This document shows, one piece after another, positions 1 to 8,894 of a stretch of 64,000 nucleotides of DNA (within the stretch, counting starts at the first letter, position 1; each line of letters starts with the position of its first letter). The DNA comes from Legionella quinlivanii (GTDB taxonomy: Bacteria > Pseudomonadota > Gammaproteobacteria > Legionellales > Legionellaceae). The position numbers and the translations under genes are program-made. Below the pieces are notes generated by a model. The model made no database searches, had not been told where the DNA came from, and saw nothing but the letters and a program-made list of their open reading frames with translations. The stretch is taken from the NCBI RefSeq assembly GCF_900461555.1, contig NZ_UGOX01000001.1:571501-635500 (forward strand), in the 5' to 3' direction.

Positions 1-42
1 ATGATGCTATAATAGGCATACTGTTTTGTTTATGCGTTTGAA

Positions 43-324
43 ATGTCTGATTCTGATGATAAGAAAATTGTAATTGAAGGGGTAACTCAGCAGGGAAAAA
101 CCTTTCGTCCCAGCGATTGGGCTGAGCGCATGAGCGGTACCTTAGCCAGTTTTAAAAATCGTCGAATTCGATACTCTCCCTTATTACAGCCAAGTGTTAA
201 TGCAGAAGGCTACAAATGCGTTTTACTTGATCCCAAACTTAAAGAAACCAGCCCGCAGGTATACCAGGCTATTATGGATTTCGCCAAAGAAAATGATTTG
301 AAAATCTGTAAGGAAGGGGATTAA
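43..324 (+). CDS. DUF3579 family protein
   Basis: A 93-residue soluble protein of unknown function. The N-terminal half carries an IEGVTQQGKTFRPSDWAER stretch, followed by an RIRYSPLLQP segment and a C-terminal FAKENDLKI helix, which I recognise as the DUF3579 pattern found in many beta- and gamma-proteobacteria. No signal peptide or membrane segment is visible, so it should be cytoplasmic. It stands alone on the plus strand and converges with the DotV-like gene. The length fits the family. The family assignment is from memory of the pattern and the function is unknown. Confidence 0.8.
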   Translation: MSDSDDKKIVIEGVTQQGKTFRPSDWAERMSGTLASFKNRRIRYSPLLQPSVNAEGYKCVLLDPKLKETSPQVYQAIMDFAKENDLKICKEGD

Positions 325-352
325 TCAACAGGCTGGCTTTTTGGCCGCCCTG

Positions 353-886
353 CTAAACATAGCGGAATGTGAGTGCCAATGAGGTCAACTGGTTGACAAT
401 CCAGCCCATGAATGCAATGGTATTATCAAAATTCATGGCAAACACACCTCCAGCCAGAAAAGCAAGGCCTTTTGGGCCATCTTGCACTCCCGGCTCACTG
501 GCATGAGTCAGCAGTACAGCGCCGCGAACAAACCAGATCAATCCCGCGGTTCTTATGACCAAGTCCATTGAGCTGTAGATATTTGTGGGATTATAATTAG
601 CGTATTGCAATATATTTCCAACCCCGAAAGCCGTATTTGATAAGGAAGAAACTGCTGAGGGAAGAAAAAGCAAAGCAGCTCCGCCTACTATATAGGCGAT
701 GGGTCCAAACATTTTTTCCTGTGAAGATGAATTGGCGCGATAATCTCCAATTTTTCGCAGTTTGGCAATCGCGGTCATGAAGAATAAAATGCCCAATATA
801 TAGGCCAATCCGGAAATCAGGGACTGTACAGGAAAGAGGGATCGACTTAAATTGCCGATCATTTGAATTAAATCTGCACTATTCAT
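353..886 (-). CDS. dotV: DotV-like inner-membrane protein (IcmC/DotE family, Dot/Icm T4BSS)
   Basis: A 177-residue polytopic membrane protein. Hydrophobic segments lie at about residues 20-42, 62-80, 108-126 and 138-172, separated by short polar loops. The composition and layout resemble the small IcmC/DotE, IcmD/DotP and DotV proteins of the Legionella Dot/Icm type IVB secretion system, which sit in the inner membrane. The position close to rpoN and hpf also agrees with my recollection of dotV lying apart from the main icm/dot clusters. It is a single gene facing away from the flavin oxidoreductase. It could instead be another IcmC paralogue; the family is likely, the exact symbol less certain. 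Confidence 0.6.
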   Translation of the reverse strand: MNSADLIQMIGNLSRSLFPVQSLISGLAYILGILFFMTAIAKLRKIGDYRANSSSQEKMFGPIAYIVGGAALLFLPSAVSSLSNTAFGVGNILQYANYNPTNIYSSMDLVIRTAGLIWFVRGAVLLTHASEPGVQDGPKGLAFLAGGVFAMNFDNTIAFMGWIVNQLTSLALTFRYV

Positions 887-975
887 GGTTTAATTATATA
901 CTTTTTTAAAAAGAGATCTCTTGCAAATACAGTTTTTTTACTATATTAAATTTTTTTTTATCGGGTAATTCAATA

Positions 976-1713
976 ATGCCAGTCAAAACTATCTCTGCCA
1001 AACTAGCTGATGCTTTCATGTTATCCTCAAAAGTAAAGCATTTTATATTTGAACTCCAAGAGGATCCGCCTTTTACTTACTTGCCAGGTCAGTTCATTAG
1101 TATTCATTTCGACCGGGATGGCAAACAATTAAAGCGCAGCTATAGTATCGCCAATGTTCCATTGTGTGACAATCGCATTGAGTTTGCGGCAGGTTATGTA
1201 GAAAATGGCCCTGGCACAGCATTCTTATTTAATCTGCAGCCAGGGGACGTGATTCAGATTAGTGGTCCCTTTGGAAGACTGACGCTAAAGGAAGAGCCGC
1301 CGAAGCGGTATTTGCTGGTAGCGACCAGTACCGGAGTCACTCCATACCGGGCAATGCTGCCTGAATTAAAGCGTCGTATGGAAATGGATCCCGATCTCAA
1401 GCTGGTTATTTTGTTTGGTGGACAAACCCGCAACGATGTCCTGTATGAAAATGAGTTTCTTGAGCTAGCCAAGGCGTTTCCGCAGCAGGTCATTTTCAGA
1501 GCGCAGTTAAGCCGTGAGCCCAGCGAATCCTTAATTGAGCATCAGTTCAGCGGCTATGTACAGCACGCGTTTACCGAATTAAGTCTGAATCCAGAAGAAG
1601 ATATAGTTTATTTATGTGGAAATCCGGGTATGATCGACGAGTCTTTTGAACTGTTAAAATCCAAAGGATTTGCTACTCAACAGGTTATACGCGAAAAGTA
1701 TATTTCACGGTAA
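976..1713 (+). CDS. FAD/NAD(P)H-binding oxidoreductase (flavin reductase / ferredoxin reductase-like)
   Basis: A 245-residue ferredoxin-NADP reductase superfamily protein. Residues 1-100 form the flavin-binding barrel with the RSYSIAN motif (Arg-x-Tyr-Ser) and a GPFGRL turn. Residues 110-245 form the pyridine-nucleotide domain with ATSTGVTPYRAML, in place of the usual GTGxxP, and the C-terminal YLCGNPGM motif. It should pass electrons between NAD(P)H and a flavin or a partner protein in the cytoplasm. No iron-sulfur domain is fused. It lies upstream of the aldolase, with no clear operon link. The exact acceptor cannot be read from sequence. Confidence 0.85.
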   Translation: MPVKTISAKLADAFMLSSKVKHFIFELQEDPPFTYLPGQFISIHFDRDGKQLKRSYSIANVPLCDNRIEFAAGYVENGPGTAFLFNLQPGDVIQISGPFGRLTLKEEPPKRYLLVATSTGVTPYRAMLPELKRRMEMDPDLKLVILFGGQTRNDVLYENEFLELAKAFPQQVIFRAQLSREPSESLIEHQFSGYVQHAFTELSLNPEEDIVYLCGNPGMIDESFELLKSKGFATQQVIREKYISR

Positions 1714-1794
1714 CTCAAAAACCGGATTGCAGCTCCAATTGATGCAAAGCTGAATAAATCCTGAAATAAGAAACAATGAGGAGAAGAAGTGACT

Positions 1795-2805
1795 ATGAAT
1801 TATGATGAATTGGTAACGACAATGGATCAGCTTTTACAAGATGGCAAGGGTATTCTGGCCGCCGACGAAAGCAGCGGGACGATCGGCAAACGTTTTGAAA
1901 CCATCAATGTGGAAAATACGGAAGAGAATCGCCGCGATTACCGTTTATTACTGGCAAACACAGAGGGTTTGGAGCAGTACATCAATGGCGTGATTTTATT
2001 TGAAGAAACCTTTGAACACCGCGACCAGAATGGAACGTCTGTTGCTGAATTATTTGCTGCCAAAGGGATTGTGCCTGGCATTAAAGTGGATAAGGGATTG
2101 ATTACATTGCCCAACACCAATGATGAAAAAGTTACTCAGGGACTTGATGGTCTGGCTGAGCGTCTGGCTCATTTCAAAAAATTGGGTGCGCGCTTTGCTA
2201 AATGGCGTAATGTGTATTCAATTACCGATTGCACCCCCAGTTTAACGGCAATTAAGGCTGGTGCCGAAATGCTGGCTCGTTATGCTTCTATTTGTCAGGC
2301 AACCGGGATAGTACCTATTGTTGAGCCTGAAGTATTAATGGATGGAGATCACGATATCGAGCATTGCGCCCAGGCGACCGAAATGGTTCTGCACGAACTC
2401 TTCCATTCACTGTTCATTCATCAGGTGGAGCTTGAAAACATTGTTCTGAAGCCAAGTATGATTACGAGCGGTAAAAAACATAATCCATTTTCTACTCCTG
2501 AAGAAGTAGCTGATTACACGATCAGCGTATTCCGTAACATGGTTCCTGCAGCGGTTCCAACAATCAATTTCCTCTCAGGCGGTCAAAGTCCGGAGCAGGC
2601 TACTGCCAATTTGAATGCGATTAACTGCACAGGTTATCAGCCTTGGGTATTAAGTTTCTCTTATGGCAGAGCCTTACAGGAAGACTGTCTGCAAGCATGG
2701 AAAGGGAAATCAGAGAATGTTGAGAAAGCACAGGCTGCTTTATTGAAACGCGCGAAATTAAACAGTATGGCTTGCTTTGGTGAATATACTGGTGATATGG
2801 AGTAA
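1795..2805 (+). CDS. Class I fructose-bisphosphate aldolase
   Basis: This enzyme cleaves fructose 1,6-bisphosphate to dihydroxyacetone phosphate and glyceraldehyde 3-phosphate in glycolysis, and runs in reverse in gluconeogenesis. It is the Schiff-base (class I), animal-type aldolase: GILAADESSGTIGKRF near the N-terminus, KWRNVYSI in the middle, and a LKPSMITSGK strand followed by SGGQSPEQAT. Length is 336 residues, slightly shorter than the animal enzymes. An AGGAG at 1779-1783 precedes both ATG 1795 and an in-frame GTG at 1789; I chose the ATG. It stands alone and is followed by a repeat hairpin and a shared terminator. Confidence 0.93.
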   Translation: MNYDELVTTMDQLLQDGKGILAADESSGTIGKRFETINVENTEENRRDYRLLLANTEGLEQYINGVILFEETFEHRDQNGTSVAELFAAKGIVPGIKVDKGLITLPNTNDEKVTQGLDGLAERLAHFKKLGARFAKWRNVYSITDCTPSLTAIKAGAEMLARYASICQATGIVPIVEPEVLMDGDHDIEHCAQATEMVLHELFHSLFIHQVELENIVLKPSMITSGKKHNPFSTPEEVADYTISVFRNMVPAAVPTINFLSGGQSPEQATANLNAINCTGYQPWVLSFSYGRALQEDCLQAWKGKSENVEKAQAALLKRAKLNSMACFGEYTGDME

Positions 2806-2819
2806 GTTTACTAGAGAAA

Positions 2820-2858
2820 TCCCCTCTCTCTAACTCTCTCCCCAGGGGAGAGAGGATT
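2820..2858. repeat. Dispersed CCCCTCTC/GAGAGAGG palindrome
   Basis: A purine/pyrimidine palindrome with CCCCTCTCTC on the left and GGGGAGAGAGG on the right, just after the aldolase stop codon. A relative with the same CCCCTCTCC...GGGAGAGGGG layout lies at about 62279-62325. It is probably a copy of an intergenic repeat that also acts as a 3' hairpin. Confidence 0.5.
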
Positions 2859-2914
2859 TAAGGAGAATTTCTTATGTTGACACCCTTGTGCGAAGGTGGA
2901 AGTGATGCAGAAAA

Positions 2915-2938
2915 AAATCGGGCCAAAAGGCCCGATTT
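2915..2938. terminator. Bidirectional intrinsic terminator between aldolase and hpf
   Basis: A perfect 10-bp stem AAATCGGGCC / GGCCCGATTT closes an AAAA loop. A-rich sequence on the left and T-rich sequence on the right allow it to end transcription from both convergent genes (aldolase on plus, rpoN-hpf on minus). Confidence 0.8.
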
Positions 2939-2955
2939 AACTTTTAATCGGTTAA

Positions 2956-3249
2956 TTATTCGCGGTGGGTTTGAATTTTTTCTTTATGCTTGATGAGTTG
3001 GCGGTTGAGTTTGTCGACCAACACATCAATGGCTGCATACATATCTTCAGATTCGGCTCGAGCATGAATCTCGGCTTTGGCAACTAAGATAGTCGCTTCA
3101 GCAATTTTTACCAGCTTTTCGATATCGAAAACTACATGGATTGCCGTTATTTTATCAAAATGACGCTCAAGCTTATTGAATTTACCTTTAGTAAAGTCTC
3201 TTAAAGCAGGGGTGACATCAACATTATGGCCTGTAAAATTAATTTCCAT
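2956..3249 (-). CDS. hpf: Ribosome hibernation promoting factor (short HPF/YfiA family)
   Basis: A 97-residue protein that binds the 30S decoding centre and silences ribosomes in stationary phase or stress. It has the family start (INFTGHNVDVTPALRDF), a FNKLERHFDKI helix, and the beta strand and basic C-terminal helix DKLNRQLIKHKEKI. Its length matches short HPF, with no C-terminal dimerisation domain. It lies 30 bp downstream of rpoN on the same strand, the classic rpoN-hpf arrangement, so the two are probably co-transcribed and end at the hairpin at 2915-2938. Confidence 0.93.
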   Translation of the reverse strand: MEINFTGHNVDVTPALRDFTKGKFNKLERHFDKITAIHVVFDIEKLVKIAEATILVAKAEIHARAESEDMYAAIDVLVDKLNRQLIKHKEKIQTHRE

Positions 3250-3279
3250 AACATTTCTCCTTCTTTGATTACAACTACA

Positions 3280-4671
3280 TTATGAAATACTTTTTCTTTC
3301 ATTGGAAGGGGGTATCCCCATTGCCTCCCGATATTTTGCTACAGTACGACGGGCAACCTGTATCCCTTGTTGTGCAATAAGCTCTGCAATTTTACTGTCG
3401 CTCAGCGGTTTTTTTCTATTTTCTGCAGCAATGAGTTTCTTTATTACTGCACGGATAGCCGTTGATGAGCATTCGCCGCCCGTAGAAGTGGCGACATGAC
3501 TTGAGAAAAAATACTTAAGTTCAAACACGCCGCGCGGGGTATGCATAAATTTTTGCGTAGTCACTCTGGAAATAGTGGACTCATGCATATCCAGAGCCTG
3601 AGCGACATCGTTCAGGATCAACGGTTTCATCGCCTCATCACCATGCTCGAAGAAATCCATTTGATAATCGACAATACAACTGGCAACTTTTAATAAGGTT
3701 TCCTGCCTGCTTTGAATGCTTTTTAAAAACCAGCGGGCTTCCTGAAGATTATTTTTAAGGAATTGATTATCGGGGCTATTGTCCGCTCTTTGAATCAATG
3801 AAGCATATTGATTATTAATTGATAAACGGGGGAGGGTACTCTGATTTAATAATACCTGCCACCGGCCATCTATTTTTTTGACAATAACATCCGGAATAAT
3901 ATATTCGGTAATTTCTTCCTGAATCACTGTGCCAGGTTTTGGATTAAGCTTTTGGATGATCTGTAAGGCACGATTTAACTGTTCTTCACTAGTCTGGTAA
4001 TTTTTAATAAGCTGCCGGTAATTGTGCTGGCCCAGTAATTCGATGCTGTTTCGTATAATTTCCTTGGCAAGCTCGACATCGCTGTTTTCACCGGGTAGTT
4101 GTTCAAGCTGTACTAAAAGGGTTTCAGAAAGATTGACTGAGGCACAGCCTACGGGATCAAAATGCTGCAAGCGATGCCGCACCACCTCAATTTCATCCAT
4201 TTCGAGAGGATGGCTTTCGCTATCCAGGCTGGTATGGAGCTCTGTCAGGCTCTGTGTTAAAAAGCCATCGTTATCAATAGCATCAATAATTGCAGTGGCA
4301 ATTACCCGATCCACATCGCTCATCGGAGTCAGCTCTAGCTGCCAGCGTAGATGATCCTGCAGATTAGTGGTGGTGCAATGCAGATTATCATAATTAAGAT
4401 CATTATCTTCAAACAAACTACGTTTTCCGCTATTGGAGTACAGTTGCGACCATTGGAAGTCGGCAAACTCATCGGGGATTTGGTGATCTGCTTCTGAAGA
4501 ATCCTCCTTATCCTCATTGGGACTTGCCTCAAGCATGGGATTGGATTCAACCGCCTGTTGAATTTCCTGTTGTAAATCCAGGGTGGATAACTGAAGCAGG
4601 CGTATTGCCTGTTGTAACTGTGGGGTTAATGTCAGCTGCTGACTAATACTGAGCTGCAACGATGGTTTCAT
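3280..4671 (-). CDS. rpoN: RNA polymerase sigma-54 factor RpoN
   Basis: Alternative sigma factor that recognises -24/-12 promoters and needs enhancer-binding ATPases. The 463-residue protein has the three expected parts: a Gln/Leu-rich region I (QLSISQQLTLTPQLQQAIRLLQLS), an acidic region II at about residues 50-90, and a core-binding and DNA-binding region III ending in an exact RpoN box, ARRTVAKYRE, near residue 445. The start ATG at 4671 gives the canonical MKPSLQLS N-terminus. It heads an operon with hpf. In Legionella it is known to feed flagellar gene control. Confidence 0.97.
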   Translation of the reverse strand: MKPSLQLSISQQLTLTPQLQQAIRLLQLSTLDLQQEIQQAVESNPMLEASPNEDKEDSSEADHQIPDEFADFQWSQLYSNSGKRSLFEDNDLNYDNLHCTTTNLQDHLRWQLELTPMSDVDRVIATAIIDAIDNDGFLTQSLTELHTSLDSESHPLEMDEIEVVRHRLQHFDPVGCASVNLSETLLVQLEQLPGENSDVELAKEIIRNSIELLGQHNYRQLIKNYQTSEEQLNRALQIIQKLNPKPGTVIQEEITEYIIPDVIVKKIDGRWQVLLNQSTLPRLSINNQYASLIQRADNSPDNQFLKNNLQEARWFLKSIQSRQETLLKVASCIVDYQMDFFEHGDEAMKPLILNDVAQALDMHESTISRVTTQKFMHTPRGVFELKYFFSSHVATSTGGECSSTAIRAVIKKLIAAENRKKPLSDSKIAELIAQQGIQVARRTVAKYREAMGIPPSNERKSIS

Positions 4672-4830
4672 TCAAATCCTCTTTGTTTACCCGCGTTTAT
4701 ACTAGTAAGTTTAACTGATTCACTTGGATTATCCAGTAGGGGATTGGACAAGAATCAAAACTTTTTATTTTGAGTGGGTTTAATTGCAAAAGAACAAGCA
4801 GATAATTTTAGATGAGCTTTAAACACGATG

Positions 4831-4860
4831 AAAAAAAAGCCTCAAGTGGAGGCTTTTTTT
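4831..4860 (-). terminator. Intrinsic terminator of rpmB-rpmG
   Basis: A stem AAAAAAGCCTC / GAGGCTTTTTT closes a short AAGTG loop immediately after the rpmG stop codon. Read on the minus strand it is a GC-containing hairpin followed by a T run. It is symmetric enough to work on the plus strand too. Confidence 0.85.
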
Positions 4861-5027
4861 TATTTGATTTTTGCTTCTTTGTAAGGTACGTGCTTACGAG
4901 CAACGGGATCAAATTTATTGAATTCCAGTTTTTCCGGAGTAGTAGTTGGGTTTTTTCTAGTAGTATAGAAATGCCCTGTTCCAGCGGTGGATACTAATTT
5001 TAATGTGATCCTGGTTTTTTTAGCCAT
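4860..5027 (-). CDS. rpmG: 50S ribosomal protein L33
   Basis: A 55-residue basic protein of the large ribosomal subunit. The translation begins [20 protein letters not shown], followed by [21 protein letters not shown] and a basic end, which is the L33 pattern. It lacks the paired zinc-binding cysteines, so it is the zinc-independent form. It lies 19 bp downstream of rpmB and is followed at once by the terminator. Start and length match the family exactly. Confidence 0.96.
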   Translation of the reverse strand: MAKKTRITLKLVSTAGTGHFYTTRKNPTTTPEKLEFNKFDPVARKHVPYKEAKIK

Positions 5028-5046
5028 TTTGAAATTCCTCAGTCAG

Positions 5047-5283
5047 TTAAACTTTTTCGCCTTCGGCTCTAAGTTTGTCAACAATTGCTTTAATACCCAG
5101 TTTGTCTATAGTACGAAGACCTTTAGTGCTGACTCTGAGTGTGACAAAACGTTGTTCTTCTTCAAACCAGAAACGACGTCGTTTAATATTAGGCAGGAAA
5201 CGTCTGCGGGTTTTATTATTGGCATGCGAAACATTGTTACCAGTGATTGGTCGCTTGCCAGTTACCTGACATACTCTTGACAT
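5047..5283 (-). CDS. rpmB: 50S ribosomal protein L28
   Basis: A 78-residue large-subunit ribosomal protein. It begins [29 protein letters not shown] and ends in the [17 protein letters not shown] segment typical of L28. The open frame extends to 5349, but the ATG at 5283 gives the canonical start and length, so I use it. It is first in the rpmB-rpmG operon. A TTGACA hexamer lies about 100 bases upstream on the minus strand, but no good -10 follows at the right distance. Confidence 0.96.
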   Translation of the reverse strand: MSRVCQVTGKRPITGNNVSHANNKTRRRFLPNIKRRRFWFEEEQRFVTLRVSTKGLRTIDKLGIKAIVDKLRAEGEKV

Positions 5284-5519
5284 ATTGTTGCTCCAAAGGT
5301 TCTGTAGATTTACATCTAGCTGGGCTTGAATTAAAGGCTTAAGCCACAAATCAGCCGGGGATAATACAAGAGCGCTTTTATAGCAAAAAATGTCAAATTA
5401 TGCAATCAAAAAGTGCTTTGTAGACCAAAGATAATGGATTATACCCTTTTTTCTGGTGCTGGTCGAGACTCTCGCTTTTTTGTTATACTCCTTCCCTTTT
5501 TTATTGTATCGCAGGTTTT

Positions 5520-6191
5520 ATGAAACGTACTATTAAAAGCTATGTGCTGAGAGCCGGGCGCATCAGTAACAGGCAGCAATTCGCACTGGATAATTTACTG
5601 GCGCATTATGAGGTGCCTTTTACTGGCACTTTCTGGAATTGGTCAGAGCTGTTTAAACGGGATGCAGAAACCGTGGTTGAAATTGGTTTTGGGATGGGAG
5701 CCTCCCTGCTGGCTATGGCCGAGGCGCATCCGGAACAGAATTTTCTTGGTATTGAAGTGCATCGAGCAGGAGTGGGGAGTATTATCGCCGATCTTCATGA
5801 AAAAAATATAGAGAATGTCCGCATTGTCGTCCATGATGCGGTTGAGATTTTCACAAAGCAAATTCCGCCTGATAGTCTAGCGGGAGTACAGATTTTTTTT
5901 CCCGATCCCTGGCCTAAAAAACGCCACCATAAGCGGCGTTTAATTCAGCCTGAACTAATAAAAACTCTGACTGCTGCCATTAAGCAGGGCGGGTTTATTC
6001 ATTGTGCTACCGATTGGGAAGAGTACGCCCAGCAAATGCTGGAGGTTCTTTCAAACGAGAATACCCTTGTCAATAAAATGACCGAGGGAGGCTATTCGCC
6101 AAGACCGGAAACCCGACCGGTTACCAAATTTGAAAAACGGGGACAGGGTTTAGGCCATGACGTCTGGGATCTTATTTTTATTAAAAAATAA
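5520..6191 (+). CDS. trmB: tRNA (guanine-N7-)-methyltransferase TrmB
   Basis: SAM-dependent enzyme that makes m7G46 in the variable loop of tRNAs. The 223-residue protein has a Rossmann methyltransferase core with VVEIGFGMGASLLAMA as the SAM motif, an acidic NFLGIEVHRAG strand, and the TrmB signature FFPDPWPKKRHHKRRLIQPE. A C-terminal RPETRPVTKFEKRGQGLGH segment binds tRNA. It stands alone, transcribed away from the rpmB-rpmG operon. Confidence 0.96.
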   Translation: MKRTIKSYVLRAGRISNRQQFALDNLLAHYEVPFTGTFWNWSELFKRDAETVVEIGFGMGASLLAMAEAHPEQNFLGIEVHRAGVGSIIADLHEKNIENVRIVVHDAVEIFTKQIPPDSLAGVQIFFPDPWPKKRHHKRRLIQPELIKTLTAAIKQGGFIHCATDWEEYAQQMLEVLSNENTLVNKMTEGGYSPRPETRPVTKFEKRGQGLGHDVWDLIFIKK

Positions 6192-6224
6192 AGAAGACCG
6201 GTAGGAAGAAACAACCAACCTATT

Positions 6225-6309
6225 GTCTTTGCGAACAAAGGGAAGCAATCCAGATCGAACCTTGAACAAAGTTTGGATCTGGATTGCTTCGCTAATGCTT
6301 GCAAAGACG
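6225..6309. repeat. Dispersed palindromic repeat, copy 1
   Basis: An 85-bp imperfect palindrome with outer arms GTCTTTGCGA / TGCAAAGACG and inner arms AAGCAATCCAGATC / GATCTGGATTGCTT. A second copy lies at 50429-50514 with the same outer and inner arms. The size, symmetry and intergenic position suggest a MITE- or REP-like element. A T run after it would let it terminate trmB. Confidence 0.75.
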
Positions 6310-6385
6310 ATTTTTTTGGTTATGAAGCAACCCCGCAAGTCGCATCAAGTAGCAGATTAGGCTGTTATTTATCGATTGTATGCCT

Positions 6386-8596
6386 CTACAGAGGCATAGA
6401 TCGTTCCGGGGAGCTGATAGCCGGTTCAAGTGATGCCGCTCTGGACAATGGTTGATTAAAAAAGCAGCGCGGGTCACTAAAAACCGCCTCTGTTTTGAGT
6501 TTTGCAGACTGAGTAAACAGCTCCACAATCGACTGATGCCCTAAAATCTCTGCAATATCTTTCGGGAGCAACTTTATTTTTCCTTCGCTATCCGGGGATT
6601 CTGCAGCAATAAAGTTTCCCATTCGTTGAATTGCGCTCATACCTTTACCTATAATAATTTCTCTCAGCTGAGCCGGAGTTGCACGAAAGGCAATTGAGGT
6701 GTCTACTGGTATGTCCAGCAAAAGTTTCACAATCTCAGGAAAGTTCAGTTCGCAGGCCATATAAAGCGGGGTTATACCATCCGCAGTGGATAAATTAAAA
6801 TTTGCCTTGCGAGCAATCAGAGTTTTTACTGTTTCCGTATGACCTTCAAATGCAGCAACCATGGCTGGAGTGGCGCCATTGTAGGCAATCTGGTCTAAAT
6901 TGGCGCCTTCTTCGGCCAGAATGTCGACAATCTCCGCAAAACCCAGTTGCGCTGCCAGAAATATGGGAAACATCTGACCGCTGTTGACTGCGTTCAGATC
7001 AGCTTTTTGAGCACTTAATTCCCTAATCATCGCGCTGTCTCTCTGTTCGACTGCAATCAGGCAGGGTGTAAGGCCCTCTGAATTTTCCTGATTTAAATCA
7101 GCTCCATGAACTCCAAGTTCTCTAATTACGGCAAGATGTTTATTCTTGACCGCTATGATTGCCGGTGTGTCACCATTATCTCTTGGCTGATTTAAGTTGG
7201 CTTTCTTTTCGGCCAGCAGCCTGACAATCTGGTCATGACCATTTTGTGCTGCCACGTAGACTGCGCTTGCTTTACCATTATCCAAAGCATTTACATCCGT
7301 ATGATCCAGTCCGATTAGGTGCTGTACGATTTCCTGATGGCCTTTCTGGGCTGCAATTATTAAACTGGTCGCTCCCTTGGCAGTTCGCTGATTTGGACTG
7401 GCCCCATGCTTGATTAATGATACAACAGTATCGGTAAAGCCCATTTGGGAAGCCGCAAACAGTGGAGAGACATTGTCTTCGTTGGTTGTTTTACCCAGAT
7501 CCGCTTTTGGTCCAAGGACCTCGATGATGGCGTTCAATCCTTGTTTAGCTGCAATATATGCAGGTGTTTCGCCACTATTGTTAGGCAGATTGACATCGGC
7601 TTCCATAGTGATTAATTCACTCAGGATTTCAGGATAAGCATTTTGGGCAGCCATGCAGGCAGGCGTCATCCCCTGCATACCCTGAAAATCCAGATTGGCT
7701 GAATATTCAGACAACTTACTGATAAGTGTCTTATCGCCAGATACTGCGGCAATCCAAGCCAGGTTTGCATACTCATCATGTCGTTGGGCCATTTCTTCGT
7801 TAATCACATGTGAGTTTTTAAATAGCTCCAGTTTTTTCTCTAGATCCGGGTTTGCCTGAGCAAAAGCGGTTCGGATAACGCGAGCATTAAAGGCAATATA
7901 GGGGCTATTATTTCTATAGGCCGTATGAATAAAATCGGTTAGTAACGCCGGATCTTTGGCTACTGCCTTATCTGTCGTAAAATCCTGATTAATGTCACGA
8001 CAACTCCATCCCTGATTGGGCTTATAGACCAGTCCAATGGCATGATGCGCATTATTTAAAAGCAGGGCCACAGGCGCATTCAGTTTCTCAGCCCGCTCCT
8101 TGAATTCCAGTAAGTCATTGAGTTCTGTAAGATAGCTTTTGATTTCTTCAGGCTTAAACACAAAAGACGCGGAGTATAAGTCCTTAAGTCCACCTTGCTG
8201 TTGAATAGCTTCTGTAGAGATGGCTGAGGAAACTGTTTCCCAATGCCGTTGAAGCACTGGAAATCCGGTATTGAATAATTCTGAAAAGTTACTGGGATTA
8301 TGGAAAATACAGATCCGGCGTACGGTTTGATAGATCTCAATAAGTTCCTGCTCTCTTTCCGAAAGCAACTCCGCATTATCGCTTTTGAGTCTGGCTTTCT
8401 TAATTTCCGCGGTAAGGATCTCTGGAGAAGAGGCAGCAATTTCTGCGATGCATTTTTCAAAACGCTGCTCATCTGCATCACTGCTAAGGCAAGCCTCTAT
8501 CCACTGGATGGTAAAGCCATGACAAAGGCCTTCGGGATTGTTATAAAGGCCCAGTTCCATTGCAAGTTTAAGCAGATTTGGATGTGCTATCGCCAT
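6386..8596 (-). CDS. Ankyrin-repeat protein with possible N-terminal cysteine-protease-like domain (effector candidate)
   Basis: A 736-residue protein. From about residue 268 to 640 there are about eleven 33-residue ankyrin repeats (GETPAYIAAKQ, GATPAMVAAFEGH, GITPLYMACE and others), a host-protein-binding fold common in Legionella Dot/Icm effectors. The first 210 residues are not ankyrin: GLCHGFTIQWIEACL places a cysteine at 25, NAHHAIGLVY places histidines at 184-185, and CRDINQD offers Asp201/Asn203. That Cys-His-Asp order recalls papain-like C58 (YopT-type) peptidases. No signal peptide is present, as expected for a T4BSS substrate. The ankyrin assignment is firm; the protease idea is inference. 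Confidence 0.88.
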   Translation of the reverse strand: MAIAHPNLLKLAMELGLYNNPEGLCHGFTIQWIEACLSSDADEQRFEKCIAEIAASSPEILTAEIKKARLKSDNAELLSEREQELIEIYQTVRRICIFHNPSNFSELFNTGFPVLQRHWETVSSAISTEAIQQQGGLKDLYSASFVFKPEEIKSYLTELNDLLEFKERAEKLNAPVALLLNNAHHAIGLVYKPNQGWSCRDINQDFTTDKAVAKDPALLTDFIHTAYRNNSPYIAFNARVIRTAFAQANPDLEKKLELFKNSHVINEEMAQRHDEYANLAWIAAVSGDKTLISKLSEYSANLDFQGMQGMTPACMAAQNAYPEILSELITMEADVNLPNNSGETPAYIAAKQGLNAIIEVLGPKADLGKTTNEDNVSPLFAASQMGFTDTVVSLIKHGASPNQRTAKGATSLIIAAQKGHQEIVQHLIGLDHTDVNALDNGKASAVYVAAQNGHDQIVRLLAEKKANLNQPRDNGDTPAIIAVKNKHLAVIRELGVHGADLNQENSEGLTPCLIAVEQRDSAMIRELSAQKADLNAVNSGQMFPIFLAAQLGFAEIVDILAEEGANLDQIAYNGATPAMVAAFEGHTETVKTLIARKANFNLSTADGITPLYMACELNFPEIVKLLLDIPVDTSIAFRATPAQLREIIIGKGMSAIQRMGNFIAAESPDSEGKIKLLPKDIAEILGHQSIVELFTQSAKLKTEAVFSDPRCFFNQPLSRAASLEPAISSPERSMPL

Positions 8597-8894
8597 AGGA
8601 TTTCCAAAAATAAGATACTATAGCATTTGTTTATTAATAGATCATTAAGCGCATTATGAAATCGACACCAGGGGATTAATAGAGAAAGCAATTTCGAGAG
8701 TCTTCATCAAACTGTGTCATGCCCTGTCAGATTTGGGAGATCTCTCACTGCGTTCAAGATGACGGCGTGCCTGTGAGTAATAAATTGAGAAATTTTTTGT
8801 TAATTAGTAAAGAATTTTTGAACTTGGACTTCAGCCTGTGTAATATGCTCTTTTAAATGGCTCCGACTTCTAATAACAAAGAGGATTATTGAAA
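8597..8894. other. Intergenic region between divergent ankyrin genes
   Basis: A 298-base gap between two divergent effector-like genes, which must hold both promoters. About 8740-8770 resembles an eroded dispersed repeat (TCTCACTGCG then CAAGATGACGG). I see no gene, RNA or clear -35/-10 pair. Confidence 0.4.

Noticed and set aside
4812-5280. Plus-strand frames opposite rpmB and rpmG
   Set aside because: They are shadows of the two ribosomal protein genes.
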